DNA of 64,000 nt from Synechococcus sp. NB0720_010 (GCF_023078835.1 NZ_CP090898.1:1614045-1678044), one strand, 5' to 3'. Shown: positions 19,642 to 27,093, numbered from the stretch's first letter. Notes: generated by a model from the sequence alone, not told the origin. Translations and numbers: made by a program.

Positions 19642-21762
19642 TTGGGTTACTACTTGCTCCATCTCCATTTGCATGGCCTGTTCCGCGGCCATGACCTGGA
19701 GCTGGGACGTGATGCAGATACCGGTGGTCAGACCACCTATGTGCTCGAGCTGGCCAGAGGATTAGCTGCTCGCCCGGAGGTCGACCGCGTTGATGTGGTC
19801 ACCCGTTTGATTCAGGACAAGCGGGTTTCCGCTGATTACGCCCAGGCCCATGAACCGCTGGCTGACGGCGCCAGCATCGTTCGCTTCCCCTGCGGACCGC
19901 GGCGCTACCTGCGCAAGGAACTGCTCTGGCCCTATCTCGACGAGATGGCTGATGCGGTCACGGCCCACATTGCGGCCCAGCCGCAGCGTCCGAATTGGAT
20001 CCACGCCCACTACGCCGATGCCGGCTATGTGGGGGCCTTGGTATCCCAAAGGCTTGGGATCCCCTTGGTCTTCACCGGGCACTCCCTGGGCCGCGAGAAG
20101 CAGCGGCGCCTGCTCGAAGGCGGCCTGACCCATGAGCAGATCGAGCAGACCTATGCCATTGGCCGTCGCATTGACGCCGAAGAGCGTGCCTTGGCCCAGG
20201 CGTCCCTGGTGATCACCAGCACCCAGCAGGAAGCCCAGCAGCAGTACGCCCGCTACAACCGCTTTGAGGCGGAGCAGGCCTGTGTCGTGCCCCCTGGGGT
20301 GGACGCCCAGCGCTTCCACCCGGTGGCGATGCCTGGCGAGGCGTCCGATGTGGAGGCCCTGATGGAGCCATTCCTGCGGGAGCCCAACAAGTCACCCCTA
20401 CTCACGATCTGCCGCGCGGTTCGGCGCAAGAACGTCCCGGCTCTGGTGGAGGCCTATGGCCGCTCCGCCCTACTGCAGGAGCGCCACAACCTCGTCCTGG
20501 TGCTGGGTTGCCGTGAGGATCCCCGCTCGCTCGAGAAGCAGCAGCGGGATCAGTTCCAGCAGATTTTTGAGCTGGTGGATCGCTTTGATCTCTACGGCAA
20601 GGTCGCCTATCCCAAGCACCATCGCGGTGAGCAGATCCCTGCGATCTATCGCTGGGCGGCACAGCGCTGCGGGATCTTCGTCAACCCGGCCCTGACGGAG
20701 CCCTTTGGTTTGACCCTGCTGGAGGCGGCGGCCTGCGGGCTGCCCTTGGTCAGCACCGATGACGGGGGGCCGCGGGACATCCTTCAGCGCTGCTCCAACG
20801 GCCAGCTGGCGGATGTGACCGATCTGGATGTGCTGCAGCAAGCCCTGGAAGAGGCGGGTGCGGATCTCGATCGCTGGCGCTCCTGGCGCGACAACGGCAT
20901 CGAGGCCATCAGCCGCAATTTCAGTTGGGATGCCCATGTCTGCAGCTACCTCGGGGAGGGCGACCGTCGTTGCACCCCCGGGGTGGTGGCTGCGTCCCCG
21001 GCCCAACCGGTGAAGGTCGAGGCTCCTCCGGTGCAACGGTTGCTCTTGCTCGATCTCGATGTCTGCCTGCAGTCGGCGCAGCCGGCTGGCCTCGAGGATC
21101 TCCGCCGCCGACTGGCCGCTGATCCCCAGTGCGGCATCGGCATGTTGAGCGGTCGCCACTTCGCTTCAGCGCGGCTGCGCTTTGCCGAATTGCATCTGCC
21201 AGAACCCCAGGTCTGGATCCTGGAGGCCGGGGCGGACCTGCGCTTTGGCGCTGAGGGCCGGCCAGATGTCAGTTGGCATCAGCACATCGCCCAGGGCTGG
21301 CAGCGCAAACGGGTCGAGCAGGTGCTCGAAGGACTCAGCCCCCGCTTGTCGCTGCAGCCGGAGTTGAATCAAGGCAGCTACAAGGTCAGCTACACCCTGG
21401 AGGCGCCCACCGCGGGGGTGCTCGAGATGGTGCGGCAGCGGTTGCGCCAGCACCGGCTGGAGGCCCGAGCCCATCTGTTCCATCATTGGTTCCTGGATGT
21501 GCTGCCGATGCGGGCGTCCAAGGCGGATGCCATTCGACATCTCTGCCTGAACTGGGGCCTACCCCTGGATCAGGTGCTGGTGGTGGCGGCCCAGCAGGGT
21601 GATGCGGAGCTCCTGAACGGCAGCTCGCTTGGCCTGGTGGCCTCCGAGCACGACCACTCCCTGGATCAGCTGCGCCGCCGTCCGAAGGTCTTTTTCGCCT
21701 CCAGGCCTCAGGCCTGGGGCGTGCTGGAGGGTCTAGACCACTACCGCTTCTTGAGCCGCTAG
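19642..21762 (+). CDS. sps: Sucrose-phosphate synthase (two-domain cyanobacterial type)
   Basis: The 706-residue protein joins a GT-B glycosyltransferase domain (about 1-455) to a HAD-type, sucrose-phosphatase-like domain (about 470-706). The first shows HLHLHGLFRG, FTGHSLGREK and the nucleotide-sugar motif TEPFGLTLLEAAACGLP of SPS, which makes sucrose 6-phosphate from UDP-glucose and fructose 6-phosphate. The second looks degenerate: motif I reads DLDVCL instead of DLDxT, and the final motif reads QQGDAELL instead of GDSGND. It is therefore probably structural rather than catalytic. The TTG start at 19642 is chosen from GAGGAGG four bases upstream. Sucrose is a compatible solute in this group. 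Confidence 0.93.
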   Translation: MGYYLLHLHLHGLFRGHDLELGRDADTGGQTTYVLELARGLAARPEVDRVDVVTRLIQDKRVSADYAQAHEPLADGASIVRFPCGPRRYLRKELLWPYLDEMADAVTAHIAAQPQRPNWIHAHYADAGYVGALVSQRLGIPLVFTGHSLGREKQRRLLEGGLTHEQIEQTYAIGRRIDAEERALAQASLVITSTQQEAQQQYARYNRFEAEQACVVPPGVDAQRFHPVAMPGEASDVEALMEPFLREPNKSPLLTICRAVRRKNVPALVEAYGRSALLQERHNLVLVLGCREDPRSLEKQQRDQFQQIFELVDRFDLYGKVAYPKHHRGEQIPAIYRWAAQRCGIFVNPALTEPFGLTLLEAAACGLPLVSTDDGGPRDILQRCSNGQLADVTDLDVLQQALEEAGADLDRWRSWRDNGIEAISRNFSWDAHVCSYLGEGDRRCTPGVVAASPAQPVKVEAPPVQRLLLLDLDVCLQSAQPAGLEDLRRRLAADPQCGIGMLSGRHFASARLRFAELHLPEPQVWILEAGADLRFGAEGRPDVSWHQHIAQGWQRKRVEQVLEGLSPRLSLQPELNQGSYKVSYTLEAPTAGVLEMVRQRLRQHRLEARAHLFHHWFLDVLPMRASKADAIRHLCLNWGLPLDQVLVVAAQQGDAELLNGSSLGLVASEHDHSLDQLRRRPKVFFASRPQAWGVLEGLDHYRFLSR

Positions 21763-22790
21763 GGCAGCAGGGCGTCTGGGTCTTGGCTCAGGTAGCTCTG
21801 GCGATTGGGGTTGCTGTCGGGCATCCAGTAGCTGATCTCCTGGTGCCAGAACGGGACTCCCTCGACCCGGCTGGAGGCCAGTTTGGTGGTGGCCATGGCC
21901 GTGATCAGCTTGCCCATGTCGATTGGGGAGAGGTCCGTTCGCATGTCCTTGCCAGCGATCTCCATCAACTCTGGAAGTCGGGTCGCCATGACTGGGTTGG
22001 CCAGTTTGCGGAAGACCTCCGCCAGCACCAGCTTTTGGCGCTCCATTCGGCCGATGTCACCCAGCTGGTCGTGGCGGAAGCGCAGGAATCCTTCCAGTGC
22101 CTCCCCTTTGAGCAGTTGCCGTCCGGGATAGAGGTCGATGTAGAGGCCTTGGCTGTTGTCGACGTAGGCCATCCGTTTGGGGACGTCGACCTCGACGCCG
22201 CCGATGGCATCCGCCAGTCGCTGAACGGCGTTCAGGTTCAGCACCAGATAGCGGTCGACCTTCGCGGAGAGGAGCTTGCTGAGCTCCGCCTTGACCATCT
22301 CGGGGCCGCCACTGCTGTAGAGGGCGTTGGCCTTCATCACGCCGTAGCGCTCGGAGTCGATGAAGGTGTCCCTGGGGACCTGGGTGAGCTTGGTGCGGCC
22401 CTCGTCGAGATGCATCGTCAGCATCACGTCGGTGTTGGTGCTGACGTCGTCGGTGCCCAGGACGACGATGCGTCGATCGCCCGAGGCCACCGGGGCCACC
22501 AGTGATCCGATCAGCTGTTTGGGCTGATCAAAGGCTCCCATCACCACGGCGGGCAGGCCATGCAGGGCGTAGCCCAGTCCAAGGCCGGCCACGAACAGGG
22601 GCAGGCGGGGGAGCCCCTGCCGGCGCTTGACGGGTTTGGCCGGTGCCGCGGTTGGTCGCCGGCGATCCAGCTGCGTCACGTTGTCGCGGCGGACGCGGCG
22701 CTCAGCAGGTTGGAGATCCGCTTTCCCCCGCCTGGGGTCCCGCTGCGGACTGCGCCCTTGGCGCCGGGGATTGGATTGGGCGGGGGACAT
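21759..22790 (-). CDS. LytR-CpsA-Psr (LCP) family protein
   Basis: The product of 343 residues from ATG 22790 has a basic cytoplasmic head (about 1-58), one membrane segment (about 61-80) and an outside LCP domain with VVLGTDDVSTNTDVML, KLTQVPRDTF and FLRFRHDQLGDIGRMERQ. LCP enzymes transfer lipid-linked glycans to the cell wall. In cyanobacteria the acceptor is unproven. A start seven codons upstream (22811) is possible. Its 3' end overlaps the convergent sps gene by 4 bases. Confidence 0.9.
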   Translation of the reverse strand: MSPAQSNPRRQGRSPQRDPRRGKADLQPAERRVRRDNVTQLDRRRPTAAPAKPVKRRQGLPRLPLFVAGLGLGYALHGLPAVVMGAFDQPKQLIGSLVAPVASGDRRIVVLGTDDVSTNTDVMLTMHLDEGRTKLTQVPRDTFIDSERYGVMKANALYSSGGPEMVKAELSKLLSAKVDRYLVLNLNAVQRLADAIGGVEVDVPKRMAYVDNSQGLYIDLYPGRQLLKGEALEGFLRFRHDQLGDIGRMERQKLVLAEVFRKLANPVMATRLPELMEIAGKDMRTDLSPIDMGKLITAMATTKLASSRVEGVPFWHQEISYWMPDSNPNRQSYLSQDPDALLP

Positions 22791-22853
22791 AAGGCACTCA
22801 GATGAGCGCAAAGTACCTCGCGTTATCCCTTGGAGCTAGAGGGGTTTGGGCCT

Positions 22854-24035
22854 CTAGATCACCTGGATCTTGCCGGCGGCTTGATCGGCTTTTTGCTGTG
22901 CGTCCTTGAGGTCCGCACCGCGGGCCAGGGCTACCCCCATGCGCCGGTAGGGACGGGCGTCGGGTTTGCCAAACAGCAGCACCTGCACATCGGTTTCGGC
23001 CAGGGCCTCGTCCAGACCGCTGAAGGCCACGCTGTCGCTTTGTCGCTCAGCGAGGATCACGCGGCTGGCGGCTGCCCCCTCGGAACGGATCTCAGGGATG
23101 GGCAGCCCAAGGACGGCTCGCAGGTGCAGTTCAAATTCGCTCAGGTTTTGTCCGGCCAGGGTCACCAGGCCGGTGTCGTGGGGGCGGGGCGAGAGCTCGG
23201 AGAAGACCACTTCGCTGCTGCCATCGGGTAGGCGGCAGACGAAAAACTCCACGCCAAAAATGCCAGCGCCCCCGAGGTTGTCGGTGACCTCCCGCGCCAT
23301 GGTCTGGGCGGCGGCCAGTTGCTCCCACTCGAGCTGGGCGGGTTGCCAGCTGCACTGGTAGTCACCCCGCTCTTGGATATGGCCGATGGGCGGGCAGAAC
23401 AGGGTGGGGCCGTTCCACTGCTTCACGGTCAGCAGGGTGATTTCCTGCTCAAAGTGGAGGAACTCCTCGACGATCACCCGGGCGCCGCTGCCCCGGGCTC
23501 CGGCCATGGCGGCCTCCCAGGCGGCGGGAATGCCCTCGGGACCGTCCACCACACTTTGGCCTTTGCCGGAGGAGCTCATCACCGGCTTCACCACCACAGG
23601 CCAACCCAGGGGTGCGGCGGCCTGCGCCAACTCCTCGGCGCTGCTGGCGTAGGCGAACCGGGCCGTGCGTAGCCCCAGTTCCGTCGCGGCGAGGTCGCGG
23701 ATGCGGTCGCGGTTCATGGTCACGGCCGTGGCGCGGGCCGTGGGGATCACGGTGGTGCCCTCGGCCTCCAGCTCCGCCAGGGCGTCCACGGCCAGGGCTT
23801 CGATCTCGGGGATCAGGACATCGGGTTGGTGCTGACGGACCACCGCCTTGAGCGCCTCCGGGTCCGTCATCGGTACGACCTCGGCCACATCGGCAACCTG
23901 CATCGCGGGGGCCCCGGCGTAGCGATCCACTGCGATCACACGGCAACCCAGGCGTTGCGCGGCGATGGCCACCTCTTTGCCCAATTCACCGCTGCCCAAG
24001 AGCATCAGGGTGCGGGGGAAGTTGGAGCTGGCCAT
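22854..24035 (-). CDS. purT: Formate-dependent phosphoribosylglycinamide formyltransferase 2
   Basis: The 393-residue ATP-grasp enzyme adds a formyl group to GAR using formate and ATP in purine synthesis. It has the N-terminal GSGELGKEVAIAAQRLG motif, the glycine-rich loop SSSGKGQSVV and the metal-binding FFVCRLPDGSSEVVFSELSPRPHDTG region. Formate could come from PurU, also encoded in this window (37293-38165). A 7-bp hairpin (22836-22857) covers its stop codon but lacks a T run. Confidence 0.95.
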   Translation of the reverse strand: MASSNFPRTLMLLGSGELGKEVAIAAQRLGCRVIAVDRYAGAPAMQVADVAEVVPMTDPEALKAVVRQHQPDVLIPEIEALAVDALAELEAEGTTVIPTARATAVTMNRDRIRDLAATELGLRTARFAYASSAEELAQAAAPLGWPVVVKPVMSSSGKGQSVVDGPEGIPAAWEAAMAGARGSGARVIVEEFLHFEQEITLLTVKQWNGPTLFCPPIGHIQERGDYQCSWQPAQLEWEQLAAAQTMAREVTDNLGGAGIFGVEFFVCRLPDGSSEVVFSELSPRPHDTGLVTLAGQNLSEFELHLRAVLGLPIPEIRSEGAAASRVILAERQSDSVAFSGLDEALAETDVQVLLFGKPDARPYRRMGVALARGADLKDAQQKADQAAGKIQVI

Positions 24036-24067
24036 GGCCGCCGCGGAGACGAGAGACTTGCGCGATC

Positions 24068-24256
24068 TTGCATCGCCGCGTGCCCGTGCTGTTGTTCGCC
24101 CCGTTTGCTTACGCCACTGCCGGTGATGCAGCGGATGGTCTGCTCAATGGTCTGAGCATTGAGGATCTCCAGCGTTGGACGCTGATCTATCTCGGGATTT
24201 CGGTGCTGGCGTTTGTGCTGGTGTGGCTCATCGGTTACCTGCGCCGCGCGGGCTGA
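24068..24256 (+). CDS. Small membrane protein, unknown function
   Basis: The 62-residue protein has a hydrophobic, signal-like N terminus, a short polar middle (GDAADGLLNGLSIEDLQRW) and a C-terminal membrane helix (about 40-58) ending in a basic YLRRAG. The start could be TTG 24068 or GTG 24080. It is divergent from purT and ends 4 bases from the convergent 24261-24503 gene. No family recognised. Confidence 0.6.
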   Translation: MHRRVPVLLFAPFAYATAGDAADGLLNGLSIEDLQRWTLIYLGISVLAFVLVWLIGYLRRAG

Positions 24257-24260
24257 CCGT

Positions 24261-24503
24261 TCAGTCCAGTTCGATCAGGTTCAACTGCCGCACCGGTGAC
24301 TGTTCATCGATGAAGCCATAGGCGGCAAAGACCCCGGCATCCCTGTGGGTGATGTGTTGGCCATCGCTATGGCGCTCCAGCACAAATCCCTCAGAGGCCA
24401 TCCGACGCATCAGGGCCGCGGCTTCTTCAAAGCGCGAGGCCATCGCCTCGAGGCTGGCGCAGTCGCCTGTCAGTCCTGTTTCCTTCCAGGTGAAGTAAGC
24501 CAT
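24261..24503 (-). CDS. Small hypothetical protein
   Basis: The 80-residue soluble protein MAYFTWKETGLTGDCASLEAM... has a helical charged middle (FEEAAALMRRMASEGFVLER) and a mixed C terminus (VRQLNLIELD). Codon use looks like a real gene. Reading leftward, its upstream region has AT-rich promoter-like sequence (TAATTA at 24516-24521). No family recognised. It is the last ordinary gene before the small-ORF island. Confidence 0.6.
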   Translation of the reverse strand: MAYFTWKETGLTGDCASLEAMASRFEEAAALMRRMASEGFVLERHSDGQHITHRDAGVFAAYGFIDEQSPVRQLNLIELD

Positions 24504-24760
24504 TATTGAAATACTCCGTAATTAGCTCAGTAACTGAAAGGGTTGCGGGGGCTTGGAGTTCCGTAGAGCACAGTTGGTATGCCGTTGGTATTGCGGCGGC
24601 CTGTGGACTTGATACTCACTGCTTCAAACATGGCATGGTCCGATTGCTGTGAAACAGATCGCGGCCGCCTGAAACGGTGCGGCACTTATGCAGTACGTGC
24701 ATAAACAGGTCTGTGTCCCGCGCCTGGGAACCCGTTGCACGGTCATCAGTGGGTATCCAT

Positions 24761-24794
24761 TTCGTACGGAAGTAGCCGCAGTTCAGGTGCACAG
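24761..24794 (+). repeat. 34-base direct repeat, copy 1
   Basis: It begins TTCGTACGGAAGT and ends CAGGTGCACAG. It matches 25982-26015 at 33 of 34 positions. Further similarity continues after an interruption: 24841-24880 resembles 26011-26050 (GCACAGG, AGCCTGAGG, CGGTCC). On the minus strand both copies can encode VHLNCG-x-FRTK, perhaps a relic of a coding sequence. Confidence 0.8.
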
Positions 24795-24883
24795 CGGCAT
24801 CCGAGCGTCCGTTGGTATGGATTGCCGCTGCTGCTGGTATGCACAGGTGAGCTGGAGCCTGAGGCAGGTCCACGGCGGTCCAT

Positions 24884-24906
24884 AAAAAGGGCTGCCAAAG
24901 CAGCCC
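24884..24906 (-). terminator. Leftward intrinsic terminator without an obvious gene
   Basis: On the minus strand GGGCTGC-TTTG-GCAGCCC is followed by TTTTTAT. The stem is perfect over 7 bp. No convincing leftward gene lies upstream of it, so it may end a non-coding or very short coding transcript from the 24907-25340 region. Confidence 0.7.
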
Positions 24907-25272
24907 GAGAACCCATGCGAAGACGCTGGTCTTCTTGGTTCCATCAAGGCTCAGCGAGCTTCAAAGCGCCATAACCAATGCCTAACTCGGGCCAGTTCGC
25001 CGGGTGGCGTCAAGACCAAAGCTCAAAATCGCGCACTTTTTGGATCGGATAGCTGGGGCAGGGATGTAGCTAGGACTGCCAGGTCCGTTGTCGCGCGTTT
25101 TTGGATAGCCGTAGAAACACAGAATTCGTACGTCCCATGAACTGGGCTGGTACTTGCCTCCAGGATCGTCCGAGTGGCTGCGCCACCCCCTTTGCACTCT
25201 TGAGCTGACCACTCGGCAGCCCTTGCAACAGGCTCCGCCCAGGCCTAGACCAGTGATAGCCACGGAGAGGTA

Positions 25273-25425
25273 ATGGACCCGCTCACCGACGGCATCCTGC
25301 TTGCCCTGCTCGTCACGGCCACAGTGGCGGCGGCTCACGAGGCAACGCGTAAGCAGGCTTCATCAGAAGACTCCTGCAAAGTCATCCTCCGCAAGGGGGA
25401 TGACCATCCACTGCGCCACTGCTGA
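25273..25425 (+). CDS. Small protein with hydrophobic N terminus (50 aa)
   Basis: The ATG at 25273 is preceded by GGAGAGG at a short spacing. The 50-residue product starts MDPLTDGILLALLVTATVAA, a likely membrane or export segment, and continues with a polar C-terminal half containing two cysteines and ending LRHC. No family recognised. The good ribosome-binding site and the hydrophobic-then-polar pattern support it over the overlapping minus-strand frame. Confidence 0.45.
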   Translation: MDPLTDGILLALLVTATVAAAHEATRKQASSEDSCKVILRKGDDHPLRHC

Positions 25426-25494
25426 GCACTGCAGAGCCACGCCGAAGCCGTAAGGCGGACATGTCAATATAAAGATTCTCTTAAGGGTCTAGCG

Positions 25495-25644
25495 GTGAGA
25501 AGGGCGGTGCTCCTGGCGTCTTTTCTTGGCTTCGCGCATGGAGTATCTGCGCTGGCATTTCCGTTGATCGTGCCCTCAAGCCTGATGTATAGCGCTGAAC
25601 ATAACTTGCACCGACGAGCGCAAATACTCACGCCAGCCTGGTAG
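25495..25644 (+). CDS. Possible small secreted protein (49 aa)
   Basis: The GTG at 25495 is preceded by AAGGG seven bases upstream and by an AT-rich, -10-like TATAAA near 25468. The 49 residues begin MRRAVLLASFLGFAHGVSALA, a good signal peptide with an A-x-A-like cleavage site, then about 28 mature residues. No homologue recognised. It ends 40 bases before the next small gene on the same strand. Confidence 0.35.
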   Translation: MRRAVLLASFLGFAHGVSALAFPLIVPSSLMYSAEHNLHRRAQILTPAW

Positions 25645-25684
25645 CTGTGACTACATAAAGAGGTGAGAGTGAGCTTCTCTCCTT

Positions 25685-25951
25685 ATGGCTAACAACTCCA
25701 CGCTCCACCAATCCCAAGTCAATCCCTGGGCGATCGGCGGTGTTTTTGTCGGCGTATTTGCCTTGGTCTCGCTGGCTGTTCAATTGGTCGGCACCGGCAT
25801 GAAGACGACTTCAGGTGGGGAATCCACGATCAGAAGAATTGGAAACCTCCCTCCATCAGCTCGGCAGGTCATGCAGTATCCAGCTGGAGTCCCGACAGGT
25901 ATTGGTGGGGGTAACGCTGGTGCATCGACCAATCCAGGTCTTGCTCGCTAA
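25685..25951 (+). CDS. Small single-span membrane protein (88 aa)
   Basis: The 88-residue product has one membrane segment (about 15-37, AIGGVFVGVFALVSLAVQLV) and a polar glycine/proline-rich tail. The segment resembles that of the small protein at 62638-62835: both have P-x-x-I, F-x-G-x-F and SL-x-VQL in the same order. That suggests two members of one family. No Shine-Dalgarno sequence is obvious. Function unknown. Confidence 0.55.
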   Translation: MANNSTLHQSQVNPWAIGGVFVGVFALVSLAVQLVGTGMKTTSGGESTIRRIGNLPPSARQVMQYPAGVPTGIGGGNAGASTNPGLAR

Positions 25952-25981
25952 CCACTCGACCTAGACCAGCGCGTTCATCAC

Positions 25982-26015
25982 TTCGTACGGAAGTCGCCGC
26001 AGTTCAGGTGCACAG
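25982..26015 (+). repeat. 34-base direct repeat, copy 2
   Basis: It is identical to 24761-24794 except for one base (AGTCGCC instead of AGTAGCC). The weaker similarity that follows copy 1 after a gap of about 45 bases follows copy 2 directly, so one copy has lost or gained a block. It lies just downstream of the 25685-25951 gene. Confidence 0.8.
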
Positions 26016-26091
26016 GCGACCTGCAGCCTGAGGTGGGTCACCTGCGGTCCTGAGTCCTGCACAAAACGTTCAGCCGGTTACAAACGGCACA

Positions 26092-26268
26092 TCACCGCTG
26101 AACTGGCTGCCGGATCATCTCCTCACGACCTTCGGGTCGGGCAGAGGGAGATGAGGTGGGGTCGCCAACACCCCCCTTGTCAGCCTTTCCACTGCTGGGT
26201 TGCCTGAGCAGTCGCTGCTGCCACTCAAGCTCCAGCTGGTCCAAGCGGGTGAGCACGGCTGGGTTCAT
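26092..26268 (-). CDS. Possible small protein (58 aa)
   Basis: A leftward frame from ATG 26268 to TGA 26092-26094 gives 58 residues: MNPAVLTRLDQLELEWQQRL, a likely amphipathic helix, then a polar glycine/serine-rich part containing SARPEGREE. The composition looks protein-like, but no clear Shine-Dalgarno sequence precedes it. The RPEGR codons coincide with one arm of the long inverted repeat, so the sequence may be constrained as RNA rather than protein. Confidence 0.35.
   Translation of the reverse strand: MNPAVLTRLDQLELEWQQRLLRQPSSGKADKGGVGDPTSSPSARPEGREEMIRQPVQR
26122..26152. repeat. Inverted repeat arm with UUCG hairpin, arm 1
   Basis: This 31-base arm matches the reverse complement of 26479-26508 with one substitution and one single-base gap. 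Inside it CGACC-TTCG-GGTCG (26126-26139) forms a hairpin with a cUUCGg tetraloop when read on the plus strand. Confidence 0.8.
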
Positions 26269-26294
26269 TGAGAGTCGCCCAGTTACCGACTAAC

Positions 26295-26334
26295 GCTGGC
26301 ACTAGATCTAGTGGTGGTGCGAGCTAATGCCAGC
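26295..26334. repeat. Nested inverted repeats around a 12-base palindrome
   Basis: GCTGGCA (26295-26301) and TGCCAGC (26328-26334) are perfect inverted repeats. Between them lies the perfect palindrome ACTAGATCTAGT (26301-26312). The element is 27 bases upstream of the leftward 58-aa ORF. It could be an operator, an RNA structure or a relic of a mobile element. Confidence 0.6.
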
Positions 26335-26446
26335 AAACGGACACCCCCCTACGGGGCAAGTGGAGTCATTGCTGGTATGTGAAGTAGGCCATGGATCAGG
26401 AGTGCTGACTTGACCGTAGGCGCCCTCGGCAGCTTGCGCCGGGGCA

Positions 26447-26474
26447 ATAAAAAAGGGGGTTGCCACACCCCCTT
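26447..26474 (-). terminator. Leftward intrinsic terminator without an obvious gene
   Basis: On the minus strand an 8-bp stem (AAGGGGGT with ACCCCCTT) is followed by a run of T residues and ATTG. No leftward gene is seen upstream; the closest supported gene on the right (26615-26764) is rightward. It suggests an untranslated leftward transcript containing the UUCG hairpin of 26491-26504. Confidence 0.7.
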
Positions 26475-26478
26475 GAGA

Positions 26479-26508
26479 ATCTCCCTTGCCCGACCCGAAG
26501 GTCGTGGG
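26479..26508. repeat. Inverted repeat arm with UUCG hairpin, arm 2
   Basis: Reverse complement of 26122-26152 (one substitution, one gap). The internal hairpin CGACCCGAAGGTCG (26491-26504) has the UUCG loop on the minus strand, directly upstream of the leftward terminator at 26447-26474. Confidence 0.8.
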
Positions 26509-26614
26509 TGAATGATGCGCTGCCTCAAGGCTTTGAACTGTTGCTCTTGTAACGCTCTGCGCTCTCTGTGGGCTCCCGCTGACAGGGTTGGGTGATCAAA
26601 ACAACCGTTTGGCC

Positions 26615-26764
26615 ATGACTTCAACGGGCCGCGCTGTGCGCTTGATCGTGTTGATCCTGTTGCTGGCCCTTGGGGTGGTGATGTGTACCTGGCTCGGGGA
26701 TGGTCCGCCCCCTGTGAACAACACAGAGACGAATGAAGCAATGCCTGCGCTGCAGGCCCAATAG
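26615..26764 (+). CDS. Small single-span membrane protein (49 aa)
   Basis: From ATG 26615 to TAG 26762-26764 there are 49 residues: a short basic start (MTSTGRAVR), one strong membrane helix (LIVLILLLALGVVMC, about 10-24) and a polar tail with PPPVNNTETNEA. The N-in pattern is typical of real small membrane proteins. Function unknown; no clear Shine-Dalgarno sequence. It is followed by 26881 and 27090 genes on the same strand. Confidence 0.55.
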   Translation: MTSTGRAVRLIVLILLLALGVVMCTWLGDGPPPVNNTETNEAMPALQAQ

Positions 26765-26880
26765 TTCTGATCGCCCTGGACAACCTGGTTGGCTTGCGTA
26801 ACGATTAAGACCGAACTTCTTGGTTTGGCGGCAAAGCAAAGCAATGCCCACTCCAAAGCGTTGGCAAGTGGTTTGAGTTG

Positions 26881-27093
26881 ATGGAGATCCTGATCCATCT
26901 CCCGGCCGTGATGGTCGCTGCTTCGGCGGCTTTCATGGGCTACTCCTATTACTCCGCGGCCGTCCAGCGGGCAGCCAAGCGGGAGCGACTGCGTCAGCCG
27001 GGCTATTCCCAGGTCGTGGGCTTCTCGCCTCGAACCCTGGATCCGCAGCGCTCCGATCTGGAGCAGCCTCGCGATTGGGACGTGGCCGCATGA
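26881..27093 (+). CDS. Small membrane protein, unknown function
   Basis: The 70-residue protein from ATG 26881 has an N-terminal membrane segment (about 4-27, HLPAVMVAASAAFMGYSYY) followed by a basic, polar tail (AAKRERLRQPGYSQVVGFSPR). A TTG directly before the ATG is also possible. Its stop overlaps the start of the next gene by 4 bases (ATGA), so the two are probably translated together. Confidence 0.6.
   Translation: MEILIHLPAVMVAASAAFMGYSYYSAAVQRAAKRERLRQPGYSQVVGFSPRTLDPQRSDLEQPRDWDVAA

Larger units (their letters stand above)
24504..25272. other. 769-base spacer with repeats and no supported gene
   Basis: The stretch is less GC-rich than its neighbours. It holds copy 1 of a 34-base repeat (24761-24794), a leftward terminator (24884-24906), and an 8-bp inverted repeat CCGAGTGG/CCACTCGG (25170-25177 and 25209-25216). 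Open frames on either strand (24616-24873 minus, 24688-24885 plus, 24982-25338 minus) give unconvincing translations. The last one ends about 75 bases upstream of the leftward terminator, so a leftward transcript, coding or not, cannot be excluded. It could be decayed accessory DNA. Confidence 0.5.
26269..26614. other. Structured spacer with no supported gene
   Basis: The stretch holds nested inverted repeats at 26295-26334, a leftward terminator at 26447-26474 and the second arm of the long inverted repeat at 26479-26508. The frame on the minus strand across 26349-26783 runs through the terminator hairpin and looks unlike a protein. A short leftward non-coding RNA starting somewhere in 26510-26610 and ending at 26447 is a reasonable guess. 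Confidence 0.45.

Noticed and set aside
25170-25216. tRNA-like stretch (GCCGAGTGGTCAG on the minus strand)
   Set aside because: It cannot be folded into acceptor, anticodon and T arms; the similarity is limited to one inverted repeat of 8 bases.
24982-25338. 118-codon minus-strand frame in the small-gene island
   Set aside because: Composition is unlike a protein and its start overlaps the better-supported 25273-25425 ORF. Kept only as a possible source of the leftward transcript ending at 24884.
26349-26783. 144-codon minus-strand frame
   Set aside because: It runs through the intrinsic terminator at 26447-26474 and overlaps the better rightward 49-aa membrane ORF.
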